From DATEFF01 sp964586395 (lineage in GTDB: Bacteria > Patescibacteriota > Saccharimonadia > Saccharimonadales > EFPC-124): 54,149 nucleotides of DNA. The stretch lies in contig CAZPGP010000006.1 in NCBI GenBank assembly GCA_964586395.1, forward strand, positions 1 through 54,149. The letters are read 5' to 3'. The notes beneath the pieces were generated by a model. That model was not told the origin of the DNA, did no database searches, and saw only the letters and a program-made list of their open reading frames with translations. Of this stretch, positions 24,804-33,695 are shown in pieces; position 1 is the stretch's first letter, and every line of letters starts with the position of its first letter. The translations under genes were made by a program, and so were the position numbers.

Positions 24804-27395
24804 GTGAGACAGTTTCTAACCAAAGTTTTTGGTGACCCACAAGCAAAGATCTTGAAGCGCCTGCGAAAGCGCGTTGTTTCAATCAATAATCTAGCCGAGC
24901 ACTACAAGGGTATGACAATCCCCGAGCTCAAGAAGCAAACGCAGGTCCTGAAGGACCGCCTGGCTGACGACAAGACGACTGTCGACGACATTCTGCCTGA
25001 AGCCTTTGCGCTCGTGCGCGAAGCGGCCGACCGCACGCTGAAGATGCGACACTTCGATGTTCAGCTCATCGGTGGTATGGCGCTGCACGAAGGTAACGTT
25101 GCCGAGATGAAAACAGGTGAGGGTAAAACGTTGGTCGCCACGCTGCCTATCTTCTTGAATGCACTCGAGGGTAAGGGCGCGCACTTCGTGACCGTCAACG
25201 ACTACCTGGCTCAGCGTGACGCGGGCTGGATGGGTCCAGTGTACAACTTCCTGGGGATGAGCGTGGGCGTGGTTATCGCCGACAAGTCATTTATCTACGA
25301 TCCCAAGTTTACAAACGAAGAGCACGACGATCCACGTATCCAAAAGCTCAAACCCTGCACTCGCAAGGAAGCATACGCTGCTGACATCACCTACGGCACG
25401 AACAACGAATTCGGGTTCGACTACTTGCGTGACAACATGGTCGACCAGACTGATCTGTTGCGTCAGCGCGAGTTACACTTTGCGATCGTGGACGAAGCTG
25501 ACTCTATCCTTATCGACGAAGCTCGTACGCCGCTTATCATTAGCGCACCGGCCAGCGACAGCGGTCAGAACTACGCAATCTTCTCAGGTATTGCTCGCAA
25601 GCTTCTACCAGATGACTACATTCTGGATGAGAAGCGCAAGGCTGTCAGTCTGACTGACCAAGGTGTCGAGAAGGTCCAGAAGATGCTCGGCATCAAGAAC
25701 CTTTATGCTCCTGACCACGTCCGTTCTGTCTACCACATGGACCAGGCGCTGCGTGCTGAGACATTGTTCAAGCGCGACCGCGACTACGTGGTTACAAGCG
25801 ACAAGGAAGTGATCATCGTCGACGAGTTCACTGGCCGTTTGATGCATGGTCGTCGCTACAACGAAGGTCTGCACCAGGCTATCGAAGCCAAAGAGGGTGT
25901 GCCTGTCCTACAGGAGAGCATGACCCTGGCAACGGTTTCGTTCCAGAACTACTTCCGCCTATACAAGAAGCTGAGCGGTATGACCGGTACGGCGTTCACC
26001 GAGGCAGAAGAGTTCCAGCAGATCTACGGTTTGGACGTTATTCAGATCCCGAGTAACAAGCCAGTCATTCGTGAGGACAAGACCGACATGATCTTCAAGA
26101 CCGAGTCTGGTAAGTTCAAGGCGATCGTTCGCGACGTTGCCGAGTATCAGAAGAAAGGCCGACCAGTCTTGATTGGTAGCGCCTCGATCGAGAAGAACGA
26201 AGCCATCAGTCGCGCATTGACCAAAGCTGGTATTAAGCACGAACTGCTGAACGCCAAGAACAACGAGCGGGAAGCCGCAATCGTAGCCCAGGCTGGTCAG
26301 AAGGGCGCTGTGACATTGGCGACTAACATTGCTGGTCGTGGTACTGACATTGTGCTGGGCGAAGGCGTTCGTGAACTCGGCGGCTTGGTGGTTATCGGCT
26401 CCGAGCGACACGAAGCTCGTCGTATCGACAACCAGCTCCGTGGTCGCGGTGGCCGACAGGGTGACCCAGGTCTGACACAGTTCTACGTGAGCACCGAGGA
26501 TGACCTGATGCGAATCTTCCAGGGTGAGCGTATCGCTGGCCTGATGGAGCGCTTGGGCGTAGACGACGACACGCCTATCCAGAACCGTGCCGTGAGCAAG
26601 ACTCTGGAGAGCGCGCAGAAGAAGGTTGAAGGATATAATTTCGATACGCGCAAAAATGTTGTTCAATATGACAACGTGATGAATCGCCACCGCAAGGCTA
26701 TCTACAGCATGCGTCGCCAGATTCTGGAGCAGGACGACATCAGTAGTGAAGTGAGCGACCTAGTCGAGGAGGCTGTTCGTCAGCTGGTTATCTTTGCGCC
26801 TGGCGACAAGGCAAAGTTTGGTGAGCAGTTCGAAGCAGTTATACCGCTCAAAAAGCCTGTCCTTGAGAAGCTTGCAGCCATCGAGAAGGACAAGGATCGC
26901 TTCGAAGCCGCACTGAAGGCTACGAACAAGCTCTACAAAGAGCGCGAGAAAGACTTCGGTAGCGAAACCGTTCGCAAGCTGGAGCGCGAAATTTACTTAC
27001 AGGTTATGGACACGCTTTGGATGCAGCATCTCGAGAACATGCAGCACCTTCGCGATGGTATTCACTGGCGCAGTATTGGCCAACGCGATCCATTAGTTGA
27101 GTATCGTCAGGAATCTCAACGGTTGTTTGAGACACTCCAGGCCACACTGCGTGATGAGGTTGTGCGTGCAATCTTCCATGTATCGCGTCAGGATATCGCT
27201 CGCGCTGACGAAGAATTCGACACCGAACTGACTCGCGCCGCCGAACAGTCTGTCGAGCAGGGCGTGAACGAGATCGCCGAAGTGACTCGCGAAGCCAACT
27301 TCCAGAAGAAAGACGAGAACCTCGCCAAGAAGAAAAAGGCCGAAACCAAAAAGAAGCGCAAGCAACAGCGCCAAAACCGCAAGAAACACAAATAG
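24804..27395 (+). CDS. secA: Preprotein translocase ATPase SecA
   Basis: 863 residues. Motor of Sec export, on the inner membrane face. Walker A is KTGEGKTLVA (about 107-116), the DEAD-type Walker B is DEADSILIDEAR, and the second ATP domain has NIAGRGTDI and GRGGRQGDPG. The C-terminus is a Lys-rich tail without the CxCxSG..CH zinc site that binds SecB in many bacteria. Start GTG 24804 behind GAGAGG. Closed by a strong terminator. Confidence 0.97.
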   Translation: MRQFLTKVFGDPQAKILKRLRKRVVSINNLAEHYKGMTIPELKKQTQVLKDRLADDKTTVDDILPEAFALVREAADRTLKMRHFDVQLIGGMALHEGNVAEMKTGEGKTLVATLPIFLNALEGKGAHFVTVNDYLAQRDAGWMGPVYNFLGMSVGVVIADKSFIYDPKFTNEEHDDPRIQKLKPCTRKEAYAADITYGTNNEFGFDYLRDNMVDQTDLLRQRELHFAIVDEADSILIDEARTPLIISAPASDSGQNYAIFSGIARKLLPDDYILDEKRKAVSLTDQGVEKVQKMLGIKNLYAPDHVRSVYHMDQALRAETLFKRDRDYVVTSDKEVIIVDEFTGRLMHGRRYNEGLHQAIEAKEGVPVLQESMTLATVSFQNYFRLYKKLSGMTGTAFTEAEEFQQIYGLDVIQIPSNKPVIREDKTDMIFKTESGKFKAIVRDVAEYQKKGRPVLIGSASIEKNEAISRALTKAGIKHELLNAKNNEREAAIVAQAGQKGAVTLATNIAGRGTDIVLGEGVRELGGLVVIGSERHEARRIDNQLRGRGGRQGDPGLTQFYVSTEDDLMRIFQGERIAGLMERLGVDDDTPIQNRAVSKTLESAQKKVEGYNFDTRKNVVQYDNVMNRHRKAIYSMRRQILEQDDISSEVSDLVEEAVRQLVIFAPGDKAKFGEQFEAVIPLKKPVLEKLAAIEKDKDRFEAALKATNKLYKEREKDFGSETVRKLEREIYLQVMDTLWMQHLENMQHLRDGIHWRSIGQRDPLVEYRQESQRLFETLQATLRDEVVRAIFHVSRQDIARADEEFDTELTRAAEQSVEQGVNEIAEVTREANFQKKDENLAKKKKAETKKKRKQQRQNRKKHK

Positions 27396-27426
27396 CAAAA
27401 CGCCCCGAGAAGATCGGGGCGTTTTG
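27396..27426 (+). terminator. secA terminator
   Basis: Perfect 13-base stem CAAAACGCCCCGA/TCGGGGCGTTTTG (27396-27408, 27414-27426), directly after the stop codon. Confidence 0.9.
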
Positions 27427-27452
27427 CGTATAAGTTCAAGTGTTGCCCGGGC

Positions 27453-27481
27453 GGGCGCCGACGAGTGGTTCGTCGACGCCC
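27453..27481 (-). terminator. GC-rich hairpin after the island C gene
   Basis: Arms GGGCGCCGACGA (27453-27464) and TCGTCGACGCCC (27470-27481), one mismatch, no T-run. Boundary motif ATAAGTTC at 27430-27437, four bases after the secA terminator. Confidence 0.65.
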
Positions 27482-27501
27482 AGCCACAGTGAACTGCCCG
27501 G

Positions 27502-27813
27502 TCAGGGCAGGAACAGCGTGATGTAGCTCACGCCGTGGGCCGGTGGCGCACCCGACTCGGGCTGGTGGAAGAAGCGCAGTCCACGACAGTGGCCTGCAAA
27601 GACGCCGCTCATCACGAACATCAGTGCTTCGACATCGCGCACCGGGTAGCTGCGGTCGTTGCTGAACCGTGGCTTGGTCCAGCAAGCCACCACCAGATGT
27701 CCCTTGGGCAGGCCGGCGGTGAGAGCCTCTAGGGCCTTCGCCGCAGCTGCCGCGTCGCCGGCGATACCTCTCCTGGCATCAGGGTCGGTGGGGAAGCGAT
27801 CAGTGATTTCCAT
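27502..27813 (-). CDS. Island C gene: small protein of unknown function
   Basis: 103 residues, start ATG 27813 with AAGGGA upstream. Soluble, Ala-rich in the middle (AAAAKALEAL), ending in mixed strand-like segments (GHLVVACW, ALMFVMSGVF, VSYITLFLP). No signal peptide, membrane span or recognisable motif. GC-rich, against the strand of secA and the M16 gene. Confidence 0.65.
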   Translation of the reverse strand: MEITDRFPTDPDARRGIAGDAAAAAKALEALTAGLPKGHLVVACWTKPRFSNDRSYPVRDVEALMFVMSGVFAGHCRGLRFFHQPESGAPPAHGVSYITLFLP

Positions 27814-27853
27814 CTTGTGTCCCTTGTTCGGACGAGCCTTGCTGTACCCGAGA

Positions 27854-27881
27854 ATAATATCATCAAAGGACCAAAAGTCAA
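27854..27881 (-). promoter_or_regulatory. Promoter of the island C gene
   Basis: On the minus strand TTGACT (27876-27881), 16 bases, TATTAT (27854-27859). Confidence 0.72.
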
Positions 27882-27956
27882 CCCGACTTACCTCTATAAC
27901 ATTGGCGAACTAATGGTATGATGGTATGAGAATACGTAATCTGGATTTCTTTAAAC

Positions 27957-29243
27957 ATGAAACACACCGTTGAAGAAGTAGTACTTCAAAATGGCAGCCG
28001 TGGCCTGCTCATTCATGTGCCTAACGCCACTGTCATGAGCTTTGACTTTGAGTTTCGCGCTGGGTACGAATACGCGCTGAGCGAAGACATTTACGAAACG
28101 CCACACATCATGGAGCACATGGTGCTAGGCGCCAACGAGCAGTACCCAAATGCTCGTCTCTACAACGCCGAGCTCGAGAAGAACGGCGCCTACAGCAACG
28201 CCAGCACAAGCACCGTCAGTCTGAAGTATGTCGCCGACTGCGCAGACTTTGAGTGGGACCGCGTGTTGGATTTGCTGAAACTTGCCGTCACCAAGCCATT
28301 ATTCCTCCAAGCCGAATACAAAGCCGAATACGGCAACGTAAAGGAAGAGTTGACGGGCTACTTGAACAACCACGGTCGCGTACTGTGGCAGCGCATTGGC
28401 CGTGAGAGCGGCGAGCGATTTTTGAGCGACGAAGCACGCATGCTGACCATGCCAAACATCAAGCTCAAGGACATCAAAGAGCATTACGAGCGAACTCACA
28501 CCTCCGACAACCTGCGTTTCGTGATCGCAGGCAACTTGAGCGGTGGTCGCCACGAGATAATCATCAACAAGCTCGAGAAGTGGTCATTGCCACGCGGCGA
28601 GCGTTTTGCCGTCAAGCGGGAAGAGCTGGTTGGCGCGCCTGAGCCAATCCACATCTTGCGCAAAGACGTCGAGAATCTTATCTTCGGCCTCGCTATCGAA
28701 GCTAACTGGCGCTTCACTGACGCCGAGCACGACGCCATGAAGGCACTCAACCATATCCTGACTGGCACATTGCACTCTCTGATCCTTGGTCGCGCCCGTG
28801 AGCAAGGCCTGGTGTATGGTATGTGGTCTGACTTCTTGGTCAGCGACAGCACCAGCGAATGGGACTTTGGTGGACAGGTGAGCTTGAAGAACGCACCGAA
28901 ACTATTTGAGATCGTGAACGAAGAAGTTGGCAAAGTCCTCAGCGGCGACATTAAAGCCAAGGACCTCGAGGCTTCGAAGCAATTCGCCCTTGGCAAGCAC
29001 CAGATGGGCTGCCAGACAGTCGGCTCGATCGCGCACTGGTACGGCGACCGCTACTTCTTTGACGGCTACATTGACGATTACGCCAAGCGGCCAAAAGCCA
29101 TCGAGGCTATCACGAAGGACGCGATGGTAAGCGCCGCCAACAATCTAGTCAACGGCAAGCGCTGGGCATTCGGCGCACTTGGCCAGGCGAAGAGGGAAGA
29201 CCTGGATACTCTGCATCAGCAGCTCGGGGGACTCTTCCAGTGA
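27957..29243 (+). CDS. M16-family (pitrilysin-like) zinc peptidase
   Basis: 428 residues. The inverted zinc motif HxxEH is present as HIMEH (about 51-55), with a downstream glutamate in the GNVKEELTGY region as third ligand candidate. Two homologous halves of about 200 residues fit the M16B layout. Such enzymes degrade or process peptides. Ends in a GTGA overlap with murD, so it is cotranscribed with cell-wall genes. Confidence 0.88.
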   Translation: MKHTVEEVVLQNGSRGLLIHVPNATVMSFDFEFRAGYEYALSEDIYETPHIMEHMVLGANEQYPNARLYNAELEKNGAYSNASTSTVSLKYVADCADFEWDRVLDLLKLAVTKPLFLQAEYKAEYGNVKEELTGYLNNHGRVLWQRIGRESGERFLSDEARMLTMPNIKLKDIKEHYERTHTSDNLRFVIAGNLSGGRHEIIINKLEKWSLPRGERFAVKREELVGAPEPIHILRKDVENLIFGLAIEANWRFTDAEHDAMKALNHILTGTLHSLILGRAREQGLVYGMWSDFLVSDSTSEWDFGGQVSLKNAPKLFEIVNEEVGKVLSGDIKAKDLEASKQFALGKHQMGCQTVGSIAHWYGDRYFFDGYIDDYAKRPKAIEAITKDAMVSAANNLVNGKRWAFGALGQAKREDLDTLHQQLGGLFQ

Positions 29244-30526
29244 AAGTAGCGATAGTCGGTTTTGGCGTCGAAGGTCAGTCGGCATATCGCTACTATGCTT
29301 CGCAACGAGACATGGACATTACTGTTTATCACAAGGAGCGTCCAGCGGATTTGCCTGAGGGCGTGAAGGTTGTGCTGGACGCACACGCAACAGAGCTGAC
29401 GGGCTATGATGTCGTGCTGCGCTCGCCGCCGGTCGCACCAACTAGTTTGCACACAGACGGACGCGTAACCACAGTGACCGAGGAATTCATTTCTGCTTTT
29501 GGCACTGAGCGCTTGATCGGCATCACTGGCAGCAAGGGCAAGGGGACGATGAGCGCGTTGGTGTTCGCTATGTTAGACGCGGCAGGCAAGCGAGTCCACT
29601 TGGGCGGCAACATTGGCGTACCGGCACTCGACCTGTTACCAGATGTGAAGGATGGCGACTATGTCGTATTGGAGCTTTCGAGCTTCCAGCTGTGGGCCAT
29701 GCAGAAGAGCCCGCATATGGCCATCGTTGGGATGATTACGCCGGACCACTTGGACGTGCACGCTGACTTCGACGATTACATTGGCGCAAAGGCTAACATC
29801 GCCCGTCATCAGACGTCTGAAGATATTATTATTTATCATCCGACCAATAAGCATTCCAAATGGATTGCCGACCAATCGCCGGCCGCAACTAAATTGCGGT
29901 ATGCATCGGCAGAGGCTGCGCATGTTGAGGACGGTCATTTTGTGATTGCCGAACAGAAGATCTGCAGCGTTAGCGACGTGCAGATTCCGGGTAGGCACAA
30001 CCTCGAGAACATTTGCGCTGCGCTAACTGCTGCATGGCAGGTGACGCAGGATGTCGAGGCTTTGGCCCGTGCGATTCGTGAATACAAGGGTCTCGAGCAC
30101 CGTATCGAGTTCGTGCGTAAGATTGATGGCGTGGATTATTACGACGACAGTTTTGCGGCCAGCACGAGCGCGGCCATTGTCGCAGCGCAGGCATTTGAAG
30201 CGCCAAAGGTCTTGGTGCTTGGCGGTTACGACCGCGGGATCGACCTCAACGAAATGGTTCAGGCATTGACCAAACTCAACCTCCGCAAAGTTCTACTGAT
30301 CGGCCAAACCGCACCCAAGCTACGCGAATTATTCGACACAGCAGGGAAGGGTGAACTGGTCGAAGAACTTGGCGCCGCCAATATGACCGATGTCGTTGCC
30401 AAAGCTAAAGCTGCTGCGCAGAAGGGTGACGTCGTCGTCTTGTCGCCGGGTAGCGCCAGCTTCGATATGTTCAAGGACTACAAGGACCGCGGTAATCAAT
30501 TCAAGGAAGCAGTGCGGGCATTATGA
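29240..30526 (+). CDS. murD: MurD-type ligase (UDP-MurNAc-L-Ala:glutamate ligase)
   Basis: 428 residues. Adds glutamate to UDP-MurNAc-L-alanine in the cytoplasm. N-terminal Rossmann fold (VAIVGFGVEGQSAY), ATP loop GITGSKGKGTMSA, then ELSSFQLW, and a C-terminal domain with HRIEFV and YYDDSFAAS. The start is GTG 29240 in a GTGA overlap. Its overlap with a MurL-like gene suggests it is a MurD2, which uses L-Glu. That substrate choice is inferred from context. Confidence 0.92.
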   Translation: MKVAIVGFGVEGQSAYRYYASQRDMDITVYHKERPADLPEGVKVVLDAHATELTGYDVVLRSPPVAPTSLHTDGRVTTVTEEFISAFGTERLIGITGSKGKGTMSALVFAMLDAAGKRVHLGGNIGVPALDLLPDVKDGDYVVLELSSFQLWAMQKSPHMAIVGMITPDHLDVHADFDDYIGAKANIARHQTSEDIIIYHPTNKHSKWIADQSPAATKLRYASAEAAHVEDGHFVIAEQKICSVSDVQIPGRHNLENICAALTAAWQVTQDVEALARAIREYKGLEHRIEFVRKIDGVDYYDDSFAASTSAAIVAAQAFEAPKVLVLGGYDRGIDLNEMVQALTKLNLRKVLLIGQTAPKLRELFDTAGKGELVEELGAANMTDVVAKAKAAAQKGDVVVLSPGSASFDMFKDYKDRGNQFKEAVRAL

Positions 30527-31872
30527 AACCATTTGATCACAGTAAGGTAGAGACGTTTGAGATTTCTGGCTACGACTTTGATGCGCAGACCGGCGAAGTG
30601 CAGCTGCATTATGCGCTGCTGGGCGAGGGCGAGCCAATTACGCTCACTGAAAAAGCGAGCATTCCGGTTGGCAATATTGACCAGCAATCCGCTGAAGTTG
30701 CCGACCGACTAGCGCGTCTGCTTTTGCTGGCCGCGAGCGTTAGTTACTACAAAACAGCCGTGCCAACACGTGTCGCGGTGCGCATGCCCGTCACCAGTGC
30801 CGAGAAGCACTTCTTGACGGAAGTCATCCGCCGCGGGTTGACTGAGTTTGCTTACGTGAACAACCTACCGCACGCCTTGACCCCGGAGATTGAGACCTCA
30901 GAGATTATTCCGGGCGAACCAATCGCGCTTTCTGTTGTCGATGAACAGCACCCGCTTGTTGCGGTGGGCGGCGGCAAGGATTCTATCGTGAGCATCGAGG
31001 CTTTGCGTGCAGCAGGCTTCAAGCCGACGCTTTTTTCGGTCAACTCATATACGCCAATCGCGAATACTGTCGAGCGAGCCGAACTTCCGTACCTTAAGGT
31101 TGGCCGTCAGATCGACCCAAAAATTGGCGAATTGAACGAACAAGGCGCGCTGAACGGCCACGTGCCAATTACAATGATCAATTCAATTTTGGCCCTTTTG
31201 GCCGCGACGATGAATGGTCTGAGCACGGTTATCTTTAGCAACGAACGATCTGCATCCGTCGGCAACCTGATGTGGAATGGCATCGACGTGAACCACCAAT
31301 GGGCCAAAAGCATCGAAGCCGAGAAGCTGCTGCAGGACACTTTGGCCAGTGTTGTTTCGCCATCGCTCGCGTACTTTTCATTGCTGCGACCGCTGTCCGA
31401 ATTGCGCATTGCTCGTCAGTTCGCAACACTCGAGCAATATCATGATATCTTCACTAGCTGCAATCGCGCCTTCCATCTCGACCCAAGCAAGCGGCGCATC
31501 TGGTGCGGCGAATGCGATAAATGCCGGTTTGTGTTCTTGGTCTTGGCGCCGTATCTGAGCGCGCCGCAGCTCAAGGCGATCTGGCACAAAAATATGTTCG
31601 AAGATGGTGAGCAGTTGGCTGGCTTCCGCGAACTTCTAGGTATCGAAGGGCACAAGCCGTTGGAGTGCGTAGGAGAGATTGCCGAATCACGCCTTGCGTT
31701 GGTCATGGCTTCCGAAAAAGAAGACTGGAAACACACCGCACTCGTGCCGGTGCTGCTGAACGATTTGCCGGAAGATTCGCTCCCAACCCCTGAACAGGAG
31801 CGTGAGATCTTTGAAACGGGTGAGCATCTCATCCCCGAGACTTATCTGTTAGCGCTTGATCAAATCAAGTAA
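30523..31872 (+). CDS. murL: MurL-like UDP-MurNAc-L-Ala-L-Glu epimerase
   Basis: 449 residues. The known MurL (described with MurD2 in Xanthomonas) converts the L-Glu of UDP-MurNAc-L-Ala-L-Glu to D-Glu, replacing glutamate racemase. Here the ATP-PP-type loop VGGGKDSIVSIEAL (about 148-161), the FSNERSASVGNL segment and a CGECDKC cluster (about 328-334) match what I recall of that family. Overlap with murD (ATGA) is the expected arrangement. No murI is visible in the window. Confidence 0.75.
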   Translation: MKPFDHSKVETFEISGYDFDAQTGEVQLHYALLGEGEPITLTEKASIPVGNIDQQSAEVADRLARLLLLAASVSYYKTAVPTRVAVRMPVTSAEKHFLTEVIRRGLTEFAYVNNLPHALTPEIETSEIIPGEPIALSVVDEQHPLVAVGGGKDSIVSIEALRAAGFKPTLFSVNSYTPIANTVERAELPYLKVGRQIDPKIGELNEQGALNGHVPITMINSILALLAATMNGLSTVIFSNERSASVGNLMWNGIDVNHQWAKSIEAEKLLQDTLASVVSPSLAYFSLLRPLSELRIARQFATLEQYHDIFTSCNRAFHLDPSKRRIWCGECDKCRFVFLVLAPYLSAPQLKAIWHKNMFEDGEQLAGFRELLGIEGHKPLECVGEIAESRLALVMASEKEDWKHTALVPVLLNDLPEDSLPTPEQEREIFETGEHLIPETYLLALDQIK

Positions 31873-31874
31873 GC

Positions 31875-32690
31875 TTATAATTCTTCTAGGTGCTTCTTGT
31901 ACTGAAGCGGCGTGAGGCCGACGGTGCTTTTGAAGTCGGTAATAAAGTGTTGCTGGCTGCTGTAGCCGAGGTCATACGCGATCGCTGTCCAGTCGGGCTG
32001 TTCGGTCTGACGAATACGTTCGGTTGCCGAGAGTAACATATGACGCTTCAGGAACCACTTGAGGCCAACGCCGACATATTCGGCGAATAGCGCTTGAATC
32101 CATCGTTCGCTTCGGCCAATTTGACGCGCGACGTCGCTGACCGTGAGGTTGGAATCGTCGGCTTCGATAGTTATGATGAGCTGATTGATTATCTCGATAT
32201 TAGGATCAGCTTGCGGTCGGAGCGAGCGAAGAAGCTCGGCAAACTCCATGGCATGGTCAGGGAGCGCAAGCAGCCGATGCTGCTCATGTAAATCCAAACC
32301 GGGTAGCAGGCGTTGTAACGGCACGACCGAATCCTGGAGTTCTGACATCTTGCCGGACCACAATGCGTGGAATGCGCCGGGGCGGAAGCGTGCGCCAATA
32401 ATTTTACCTGTCTCTGCGGCGACGTATGTCCGTTTGCCGCGGAATGTTCCCTGAATGCCAGCCTCGTCGGCCGATATAAAGACGTCAACAAATGGGCGGT
32501 GCATGACTTGGCTCGAATGATATGCGCTCTGCAGGTCCTGCCAACTAATGGTCCAGAAGTGTTGCACAAATTGTGCGAGGTCGGCTGGCGGCTTTTGAAT
32601 AGAGAAGTTGACGCTGCGCTTGAACCCTTCTGGGTTCAGGTGGCCACGCGATCGGTAACTGTCTGCGGGTTTTTGTAATATCTCTGTCAC
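31875..32690 (-). CDS. AraC-family transcriptional regulator
   Basis: 271 residues. N-terminal sensor region of the kind with IGARFRPGAFHALW (DUF6597-like) and a C-terminal AraC DNA-binding domain (about 175-265) with two helix-turn-helix units; the hallmark end is DLGYSSQQHFITDFKSTVGLTPLQYK. Divergent from the VOC gene, which it may control. Start GTG 32690, ten bases after a TATAAT box. Confidence 0.9.
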   Translation of the reverse strand: MTEILQKPADSYRSRGHLNPEGFKRSVNFSIQKPPADLAQFVQHFWTISWQDLQSAYHSSQVMHRPFVDVFISADEAGIQGTFRGKRTYVAAETGKIIGARFRPGAFHALWSGKMSELQDSVVPLQRLLPGLDLHEQHRLLALPDHAMEFAELLRSLRPQADPNIEIINQLIITIEADDSNLTVSDVARQIGRSERWIQALFAEYVGVGLKWFLKRHMLLSATERIRQTEQPDWTAIAYDLGYSSQQHFITDFKSTVGLTPLQYKKHLEEL

Positions 32691-32701
32691 GTTGCTGGCT
32701 A

Positions 32702-32710
32702 TTATAGGGC
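32702..32710. promoter_or_regulatory. Shared palindromic -10 between araC-type gene and VOC gene
   Basis: CTATTATAG reads as TATTAT toward the VOC gene and as TATAAT toward the regulator, so the two transcripts would start from overlapping -10 boxes. Polymerase could serve only one at a time. Confidence 0.4.
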
Positions 32711-32740
32711 TAGCCTCATTAATAACAAAGGAGATAACAG

Positions 32741-33163
32741 ATGAGCAAACAACATTTTCTACGTGGCATGGCTACCGTAAACTATTTCGCGGAGGACGTC
32801 ATTGCCGCACGCGACTGGTACGCTGCATTGTTCGGCGCGGAAGCCTACTTCCAGATGCCAAGCAAGGAAGCTCCGGCGTATGTCGAGTTCCGAATCGGTG
32901 ATAACGAAGACGAATTCGGTATCATCGACCGCAAGTATGCACCAAAGGCTATGCAGCCCGGTCCTGGCGGTTCGATCTTGCTATGGCATGTGGATGATGT
33001 CGAGGCGACATTCACAAAACTATTGGATATGGGGGCGACGGAGTACGATCCAATCACCAAGCGTGGCGAGTCTGGATTTGTGACCGCTTCGGTTGTGGAC
33101 CCATTCGGTAACGTCTTGGGCATAATGTACAACCCGCATTATGTCGAAATCCTTGGCAAATAA
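32741..33163 (+). CDS. VOC (glyoxalase/bleomycin-resistance fold) protein
   Basis: 140 residues, two beta-alpha-beta-beta-beta modules. Conserved pattern: YFAEDVIAARDWYAALFG at the start, HVDDVEATFTKL in the middle and DPFGNVLGIMYNP at the end. Could be a dioxygenase, lyase or binding protein; substrate not deducible. AAAGGAG precedes ATG. Its stop codon is followed immediately by the island D boundary motif, so no terminator of its own is visible. Confidence 0.88.
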   Translation: MSKQHFLRGMATVNYFAEDVIAARDWYAALFGAEAYFQMPSKEAPAYVEFRIGDNEDEFGIIDRKYAPKAMQPGPGGSILLWHVDDVEATFTKLLDMGATEYDPITKRGESGFVTASVVDPFGNVLGIMYNPHYVEILGK

Positions 33164-33185
33164 ATAAGTTCAAAAGTGGTGCTGA

Positions 33186-33222
33186 CACGCCCGTCGGACC
33201 CAGAGTGGGGCCGACGGGCGTG
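33186..33222 (-). terminator. GC-rich hairpin after the island D gene
   Basis: Perfect 12-base arms CACGCCCGTCGG (33186-33197) and CCGACGGGCGTG (33211-33222). No T-run. Motif ATAAGTTC at 33164-33171. Confidence 0.68.
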
Positions 33223-33248
33223 CAGTCGGGGCGTGCAGCGCCCGCGAC

Positions 33249-33605
33249 CTACTGCTCGGGGCGCTGACGCTCCTTCGTGATCCGCCTGGTGCGCCGCCCG
33301 GCCTTCTTGTTCTTCGCGATGAACGACACGAAGGCGATGATGACGATTGTGGCCATCGCCGCGATGAACAGGTTCACCAGGAACACCAGTGCTCCGGCCA
33401 GGATCGTGATGAACGGCCGGTCGCCGGTGTTCGAGCCCACCATCATGTTCATGATGGACTCCAACATGCCCAGGAAGGCGATGGAGACGTACGTCGTGAT
33501 GCTCGCGACCGCGAGATCGATGAGCGCCCAGCGCTTCCAGCGGCCCCTGGTCCTCGTCCGTGGACGCGGGGTCTCGTCAGCCGCCGGCTCGGGCAAAGTG
33601 GACAT
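33249..33605 (-). CDS. Island D gene: small membrane protein of unknown function
   Basis: 118 residues, start ATG 33605 behind GGGAGGACAG. A charged N-terminus (1-27) precedes a hydrophobic segment (about 28-50), a polar loop with TGDRPF, and a long second hydrophobic stretch (about 63-100) that could hold two spans, ending in a strongly basic tail. No motif recognised. The longer reading to 33662 crosses the promoter. Confidence 0.7.
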   Translation of the reverse strand: MSTLPEPAADETPRPRTRTRGRWKRWALIDLAVASITTYVSIAFLGMLESIMNMMVGSNTGDRPFITILAGALVFLVNLFIAAMATIVIIAFVSFIAKNKKAGRRTRRITKERQRPEQ

Positions 33606-33649
33606 CTGTCCTCCCACATAGTCAGGCCGAATATTCCGAACTAGGGTTG

Positions 33650-33678
33650 ATTCTACAATCATAAAGCCACTATTGCAA
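33650..33678 (-). promoter_or_regulatory. Promoter of the island D gene
   Basis: On the minus strand TTGCAA (33673-33678), 17 bases, TAGAAT (33650-33655). It lies back to back with the -10 of prfB (TATACT, 33683-33688). Confidence 0.7.
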
Positions 33679-33695
33679 GTGATATACTAGAGGTA

